NCBI GenBank assembly: GCA_002825465.1
Contig: PJER01000092.1
Span: forward strand, 1-8,236
DNA length: 8,236 nt
Reading direction: 5' to 3'
Source of the DNA: Candidatus Thorarchaeota archaeon MP8T_1
GTDB lineage: Archaea; Asgardarchaeota; Thorarchaeia; Thorarchaeales; Thorarchaeaceae
Part shown: piece after piece, positions 3,903-8,236 of the stretch
Layout of the letters: each line of letters starts with the position of its first letter
Numbering within the stretch: the stretch's first letter is position 1
The notes under the pieces: model-generated
What the model was told of the DNA's origin: nothing
Seen by the model: only the letters and a program-made list of their open reading frames with translations
The model's database searches: none
Translations under genes and position numbers: made by a program

Positions 3903-6269
3903 ATGATGACGAAGCGAGTACAGAAACTACGAGAGCAGAGTGTGCGTACAAAGCCCTATATCTGTACAGAGCGCGCCGAACTCCTAACCGATTTCTATCA
4001 GAGTGGCGGAGCGGAAACGGTATCTACGCCAATAGCTAGGGCTATGGCATTCAAATATATCCTAGAAAACAAAACAGTGGTCATCAATGATGGGGAGTTA
4101 ATTGTTGGGGAACGTGGCTCTGCTCCACAAGCTACACCCACATATCCTGAACTCTGTTGTCATTCACTAAATGATCTCCAGATTGCTAACTCACGTGAAC
4201 GGACACCTTTCCTTGTCAGCGATGAAGCCCTTGGCTCGTATCGTGACGAAATCATACCCTATTGGACCGGCAGGACAATACGCGAACGAGTGTTCAGTTC
4301 GATGACAGAGCAATGGCTGGCTGCCTTTGAGGCTGGTGTGTTCACCGAGTTCATGGAGCAGCGTGCTCCTGGTCATGCTATTCTTGATGATAAAATCTAT
4401 CGACGTGGACTTCTTGATTTCATTGAAGACATCCAACACGCTCTATCCAAACTAGACTACTATGACGACCCCAAGGCATACGCAAAGGAGCAAGAGCTCA
4501 AGGCCATGCAGGTTGCAGCCGAAGCGATGATTTCCTTTGCACAGCGTCATGCTGATAAAGCGAGGGAACTTGCCGAGTCGGAGAGCAATCCTGCAAGGAA
4601 GAAAGAACTAGATCAAATTGCAGAGATATGCACTCACGTCCCAGCTAAGCCTCCGCGTAATTTCTGGGAGGCTTTGCAGGCATACTGGTTTATTCACCTT
4701 GGCGTGATCATTGAACTTAATGTCTGGGATAGTTTCAATCCTGGTCGCTTGGACTTGAACCTCTATCCATTCTATCAGAGAGATCTCAGTACTGGAACTC
4801 TCTCAAAGGAGTTCCTGAAAGAGCTCCTACAATGTTTCTGGATCAAATTCAACAATCAGCCTGCTCCACCCAAAGTCGATATCACTGAACAACAGAGTGG
4901 TACTTACCAAGATTTTTCTTTGATTAACACGGGGGGTCTGAAATCTGATGGCACCAATGCTGTCAACGATCTTTCTTATCTCATTCTTGAGGTCTGTAAT
5001 GAGATGCGGCTGATACAGCCGAGTATATGTATTCAGATGAGTACGGAGAATCCTGATAGTTTCTTGATGAGTGCAATTGATGTGGTGAAGGAAGGGTTCG
5101 GTCAACCCTCTCTGTTCAATACAGATGTGATAATCAAAGAGTTTCTTCGAGCGGGAAAGTCAATCGAGGACGCTAGGGTTGGAGGACCAAGTGGTTGTGT
5201 CACAATCAGCGCTTTTGGAAAAGAGAGCTGTATCCTGACAGGATATTGTAACTGGCCAAAGATACTAGAGATCACCCTCAACAACGGTATTGATCCTCGA
5301 ACAGGGAAGAAAGTCGGAATAGAAACAGGAAAAGTATCAGAATTCATGTCATTTGAAGAATTATTCACTGCCTATGAGAAGCAACTACAATACTTTATTG
5401 ATGTCAAAATCAAGGGTAATAACATCATCGAACGACTCTACGCAGAATATATGCCTGCGCCTTTCATGTCCCTTCTTTTTGATGATTGCATTACGAAGGG
5501 CAGAGACTACCATGATGGTGGTCCCCGATACAATTCAACCTACATTCAGGGCGTTGGCATGGGGACTATTACAGATTCATTGTCTGCTATCAAATATCAT
5601 GTATTCGATAAAAAGAGGTACACCATGGCAGAGTTGCTTGAAGCGATGAGGACTGATTTTGAGGAAAATGATGCTTTGAGAATGACGCTGTTGAACAAGA
5701 CGCCCAAGTATGGAAATGATGATGACTATGTAGATGCGATAGCTCAGTCAGTCTTTCAAGTTTATTATGACTCAGTTGATGGTCGTCCAAATACAAAGGA
5801 TGGAGAATACCGCGTTAACCTTCTTCCAACCACTGTGCACATCTACTTTGGACAGGTAACGGGTGCAACTCCTGATGGCAGAAAGGCTGGTGGTCCTTTA
5901 TCTGACGGGATATCTCCTAGTCATGGGGCTGATAAGAATGGACCTACTGCCGTAATCAAATCCGTCGCCAAGATTGACCATTCTAAGACCGGAGGCACCC
6001 TTCTAAATCAGAAGTTTATGCCTGATGTTCTTGCAGACAAAGAGGGGCGTCGAAAGCTTGCGGATTTAGTCCGTACATATTTCAAATTAGGTGGTCACCA
6101 TATTCAGTTCAATGTTGTAAGGGCGGAAACCTTGCGAGATGCTCAGATTCATCCAGAAAACCATCAGAACCTTATTGTTCGAGTTGCTGGATACTCAGAC
6201 TACTTTGTTAACATAGGTAAGGATCTACAAAACGAAATCCTTGCGAGAACTGAGCAGAATCGATTCTAG
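3903..6269 (+). CDS. HypD/PflD-type glycyl radical enzyme with an atypical Cys-Val-Thr active-site motif
   Basis: This is a complete glycyl radical enzyme of 788 residues; C. difficile trans-4-hydroxy-L-proline dehydratase (HypD) is 789 as I recall. The C-terminal radical loop reads VRVAGYSDYF, with the radical site at G763, and the cysteine loop reads GGPSGCVTISAFGKE, with C432. Placed against HypD numbering recalled from memory, a constant shift of two aligns H158, D276, S332, F338, C432, Y448, T643 and G763 with HypD H160, D278, S334, F340, C434, Y450, T645 and G765. The expected Glu of the Cys-x-Glu motif (E436) is instead T434. Dehydration of hydroxyproline therefore should not be assumed; this may be a related amino-acid enzyme with other chemistry. 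The start was set at ATG 3903 because GGTGAG lies at 3888-3893 and family homology begins there; in-frame ATGs at 3846 and 3879 lack support. No radical-SAM activating enzyme or P5C reductase is nearby. It interrupts the SPOUT-rpl3 neighbourhood and would need anoxic conditions. Confidence 0.92.
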   Translation: MMTKRVQKLREQSVRTKPYICTERAELLTDFYQSGGAETVSTPIARAMAFKYILENKTVVINDGELIVGERGSAPQATPTYPELCCHSLNDLQIANSRERTPFLVSDEALGSYRDEIIPYWTGRTIRERVFSSMTEQWLAAFEAGVFTEFMEQRAPGHAILDDKIYRRGLLDFIEDIQHALSKLDYYDDPKAYAKEQELKAMQVAAEAMISFAQRHADKARELAESESNPARKKELDQIAEICTHVPAKPPRNFWEALQAYWFIHLGVIIELNVWDSFNPGRLDLNLYPFYQRDLSTGTLSKEFLKELLQCFWIKFNNQPAPPKVDITEQQSGTYQDFSLINTGGLKSDGTNAVNDLSYLILEVCNEMRLIQPSICIQMSTENPDSFLMSAIDVVKEGFGQPSLFNTDVIIKEFLRAGKSIEDARVGGPSGCVTISAFGKESCILTGYCNWPKILEITLNNGIDPRTGKKVGIETGKVSEFMSFEELFTAYEKQLQYFIDVKIKGNNIIERLYAEYMPAPFMSLLFDDCITKGRDYHDGGPRYNSTYIQGVGMGTITDSLSAIKYHVFDKKRYTMAELLEAMRTDFEENDALRMTLLNKTPKYGNDDDYVDAIAQSVFQVYYDSVDGRPNTKDGEYRVNLLPTTVHIYFGQVTGATPDGRKAGGPLSDGISPSHGADKNGPTAVIKSVAKIDHSKTGGTLLNQKFMPDVLADKEGRRKLADLVRTYFKLGGHHIQFNVVRAETLRDAQIHPENHQNLIVRVAGYSDYFVNIGKDLQNEILARTEQNRF

Positions 6270-6314
6270 TTTCTCCCACCAGCAGTCCAAATTGATACTT
6301 GGTCAGTAGGCAAG

Positions 6315-6323
6315 TTTTAAAAA
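6315..6323 (+). promoter_or_regulatory. TATA box of the rpl3 ribosomal operon
   Basis: TTTTAAAAA is a strong archaeal TATA-like element in the 137-nt gap between the glycyl radical enzyme and rpl3. Transcription is expected near 6345, where a palindrome CGGGCCCG (6338-6345) lies, leaving a leader of about 60 nt. This shows that the ribosomal genes can be transcribed independently of the upstream enzyme. Confidence 0.55.
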
Positions 6324-6367
6324 CAATCCTCCCTTGGCGGGCCCGTTGTAGTACGAATAGCCTAGGT

Positions 6368-6383
6368 TATCGGCCATTCGATA
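6368..6383 (+). other. Small hairpin in the rpl3 mRNA leader
   Basis: TATCG and CGATA form a perfect 5-bp stem with a 6-nt loop (GCCATT), ending 23 nt before the rpl3 start codon. It may be a control site for the ribosomal operon, but a short stem like this can arise by chance. Confidence 0.25.
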
Positions 6384-6406
6384 CGGATATTGTTGTGGTG
6401 TTAAAA

Positions 6407-7417
6407 TTGGCACACAGAAAGAAAGAAGCACCAAGGCGTGGCAGTCTAGCATACTTGCCACGAGGCAAGGCTTCTAAATTCGTGCCCCGTATCAAAAGTT
6501 GGCCTGAGTATAACGACTCGGCTGCAAAACTACTTGGTTTCATCGGATATAAGGCTGGTATGACCCATGCGGTTGTGACAATAAACAACCCTGACAGCCC
6601 GTTCAATGGACAGGAGACTGTCATGCCGGTCACAGTAATTGACACACCTCCGGTTAGACCATTTTCAATTCGCGGTTATGAGGCCACTCCTTATGGTCTC
6701 AGGCTTGTAATGGAAGTTCTTGCTAGCAATTTGTCAGAAGACCTTCGAAAGACAATGCCACTGCCAAAAGATTATGCTCATGATACCAAGATGCAGGAGT
6801 TTGAGTCAAAACTCGACTCGTTTGCCGAAATTCGGATGTTAATCCATACTCAGCCACGACTTGCGGGACTATCGAAGAAGAAGCCTGATGTAGTGGAATA
6901 TAAAATAGGGACAGGCGGAGATATCAAGACCGCCTTTGAGTATGCCAAGAGTATTCTTGGTACTGATCTCCGTGTTGCAGACATCCTTGATGAGGGAATC
7001 CTTGTCGATACGATTGCAGTGACCAAAGGTCATGGCTTTCAGGGTCCAGTCCGACGCTGGGGAATTAGAATTCTCCAACATAAATCAAGAAAGACAAAAC
7101 GTGGAGTTGGTTGTATTGGTCCTTGGACTCCATCCAGTATCAGATACACCGTTCCTCGACCCGGTCAGACTGGCTTTCACACTCGGACAAGTTATAATAA
7201 CAAGATACTCAAGATGGGTGAACGTGGTGAGGAAATCACACCCTCTGGCGGATTTGTGAACTATGGTGTGATTCGCGGCGATTACATAATGCTTCATGGA
7301 TCAGTTCCTGGTACAAATAAACGACCAGTACGACTCAGACTTGCCATACGTCCGAAGATGGGTCAGAAAGAGGGCCCGATGCAGGTGAGCTACGTCAGCA
7401 CATCGTCGAAGCAGTAG
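6407..7417 (+). CDS. rpl3: Large-subunit ribosomal protein uL3 (L3)
   Basis: This 336-residue protein is an archaeal/eukaryotic-type uL3, an early-assembling protein near the peptidyl-transferase centre. From the TTG at 6407 it reads MAHRKKEAPRRGSLAYLPRG, the expected N-terminus of archaeal L3. Other signatures are LLGFIGYKAGMTHAV (about 45-60), VTKGHGFQGPVRRWG (205-219), and VGCIGPWTPSSIRYTVPRPG followed by GFHTRT in the central extension. GTGGTG at 6395-6400 supplies a Shine-Dalgarno-like site before the TTG. An upstream in-frame TTG at 6299 would add 36 non-conserved residues and would lie upstream of the TATA box at 6315-6323, so it was rejected. The stop (7415-7417) overlaps the rpl4 Shine-Dalgarno site, which implies tight cotranscription. 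In many archaea the SPOUT gene directly precedes rpl3; here a glycyl radical enzyme separates them. Confidence 0.95.
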   Translation: MAHRKKEAPRRGSLAYLPRGKASKFVPRIKSWPEYNDSAAKLLGFIGYKAGMTHAVVTINNPDSPFNGQETVMPVTVIDTPPVRPFSIRGYEATPYGLRLVMEVLASNLSEDLRKTMPLPKDYAHDTKMQEFESKLDSFAEIRMLIHTQPRLAGLSKKKPDVVEYKIGTGGDIKTAFEYAKSILGTDLRVADILDEGILVDTIAVTKGHGFQGPVRRWGIRILQHKSRKTKRGVGCIGPWTPSSIRYTVPRPGQTGFHTRTSYNNKILKMGERGEEITPSGGFVNYGVIRGDYIMLHGSVPGTNKRPVRLRLAIRPKMGQKEGPMQVSYVSTSSKQ

Positions 7418-7429
7418 GAGGATGATATA

Positions 7430-8221
7430 ATGGCAAGCATAAAGACATACACATTAACTGGAAAACCCAGTAAAGAAACCGTTGAGCTACCCGCTCATTT
7501 TGACACTCCATATCGTCCAGATGTGATAAAGAGGGCTGTGTTGGCTCTTCAGTCGCGTAGATTTCAACCGCATGGTGTTGATGAACTAGCAGGTAAACGT
7601 AACACAGCTAAGAGTTGGCAGACTGGTCATGGTCGATCTCGAATGCCAAGAATCCAAGGTAGCGGAACTGGTGCGGCCAATAAAGCTGCTTTCGCTCCTG
7701 GTACGGTAGGTGGTCGAGTAGCACATCCTCCTGAAGCACGGAAAGTGCTCATTGAGCGAGTGAATGTTAAAGAGAATCGACTAGCAATTCGTTCAGCAAT
7801 TGCAGCTACTTCAAATCCCCAATTTGTGAAGAAAAGAGGTCACAAGATAGACAAAGTTCCCATAATCCCACTCATAGTGAGTAGCAAGCTTGAATCAATT
7901 GCTACTACAAAGGAGGCCTATGAAACATTGTCCGCCTTGGGCCTCAGTGATGATCTTGAGAGAGCCAGCAACGGTCGTAACGTGAGAGCTGGCAAGGGAA
8001 AGATGCGCGGCCGAAAGATGAAGACTCCCAAATCGTTACTGATTGTAGTTGGTACAGACTCTGGAATTGGCGCAGCAGCAAGGAATCTCCCCGGAGTAGA
8101 CATTACTGAAGTCCATGGTCTGAATGCGGAGCTCTTGGCTCCTGGAACACATGCTGGTCGCCTAGTGGTCTGGACAACATCAGCCATTGACAGGCTTGGA
8201 AAGGAGAATCTGTTCTTCTGA
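7430..8221 (+). CDS. rpl4: Large-subunit ribosomal protein uL4 (L4/L4e)
   Basis: This 263-residue protein is an archaeal-type uL4, which lines the peptide exit tunnel. It contains the extended-loop region SWQTGHGRSRMPRI followed by GSGTGAANKAAFAPGTVGGR and AHPP (about 61-102), the basic segment RAGKGKMRGRKMKTPKSLLI (about 186-205), and the C-terminal RNA-binding half with ARNLPGVDITEVHGLNAELL and APGTHAGRLVVW. Length and motif order are normal. The ATG at 7430 has GGAGG at 7417-7421, which overlaps the rpl3 stop. Eleven nucleotides after its own stop the next gene starts, so this is the standard rpl3-rpl4-rpl23 operon order. Confidence 0.95.
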   Translation: MASIKTYTLTGKPSKETVELPAHFDTPYRPDVIKRAVLALQSRRFQPHGVDELAGKRNTAKSWQTGHGRSRMPRIQGSGTGAANKAAFAPGTVGGRVAHPPEARKVLIERVNVKENRLAIRSAIAATSNPQFVKKRGHKIDKVPIIPLIVSSKLESIATTKEAYETLSALGLSDDLERASNGRNVRAGKGKMRGRKMKTPKSLLIVVGTDSGIGAAARNLPGVDITEVHGLNAELLAPGTHAGRLVVWTTSAIDRLGKENLFF

Positions 8222-8232
8222 GGTGAAACATC

Positions 8233-8236
8233 ATGA
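8233..8236 (+). CDS. First codon of the next operon gene, presumably ribosomal protein uL23
   Basis: An ATG at 8233 follows a strong Shine-Dalgarno sequence GAGGTGA (8220-8226) that overlaps the rpl4 stop. Only four bases are in the window, so nothing of the protein is visible. The identity is inferred solely from the conserved archaeal order rpl3-rpl4-rpl23. Confidence 0.55.

Noticed and set aside
3903..6269. Pyruvate formate-lyase or glycerol/choline-type dehydratase assignment.
   Set aside because: PFL has adjacent active-site cysteines, absent here, and the glycerol- and choline-type enzymes keep GCVEP. The surrounding SAFGKE and TGYCNWPKILEITLNNG segments fit the HypD/PflD group.

Overview
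The window is archaeal chromosome. The evidence is an archaeal gene neighbourhood (archease, a SPOUT/DUF171 RNA methyltransferase, then ribosomal proteins uL3 and uL4), archaeal TATA boxes, Shine-Dalgarno sites of the GGAGG/GAGGTGA type, TTG start codons, and a tRNA gene whose intron can fold into a bulge-helix-bulge motif. The lineage cannot be fixed from the sequence alone. An Asgard-like or other mesophilic anaerobic archaeon of moderate GC would fit, but that is inference.

Left third (1-2446, all on the minus strand). A tRNA-Ser(UGA) gene lies at 2446-2331 with an encoded CCA end and an apparent 29-nt intron in the T loop. Downstream of it, in the same direction, are three accessory genes: a TM1586-type nitroreductase (2258-1482), a CPBP/CAAX-protease-like membrane protein (1367-534), and the start of a DUF4760-like membrane-anchored protein that runs off the left edge (291-1). 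The last 21 nt of the tRNA, from T loop to CCA, recur as direct copies at 1455-1475 (18/21 identical) and 397-417 (20/21). These copies fall exactly between the three genes. The layout is therefore tRNA / gene / tRNA-end copy / gene / tRNA-end copy / gene. This looks like tandem integration at a tRNA gene, or an integron-like array of single-gene cassettes anchored on a tRNA. No recombinase is visible in the window.

Middle (2447-3815, plus strand). A short divergent promoter region with one nearly symmetric TATA element separates the tRNA from archease. Archease is the cofactor of the RtcB ligase that joins tRNA exons. A SPOUT methyltransferase gene follows 12 nt after archease, apparently in the same operon.

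Right part (3816-8236, plus strand). A full-length glycyl radical enzyme sits between the SPOUT gene and rpl3. It is of the trans-4-hydroxyproline dehydratase (HypD)/PflD type. It keeps the radical Gly, the active-site Cys and the other HypD pocket residues I can place, but the Cys-x-Glu catalytic motif reads Cys-Val-Thr. rpl3 has its own TATA box and leader and a TTG start. It is followed closely by rpl4 and by the first codon of another gene, presumably rpl23, which opens the ribosomal protein superoperon.

Most notable are the tRNA-end-delimited single-gene cassettes beside a tRNA with a T-loop intron, and the HypD-like enzyme lacking its expected catalytic Glu.
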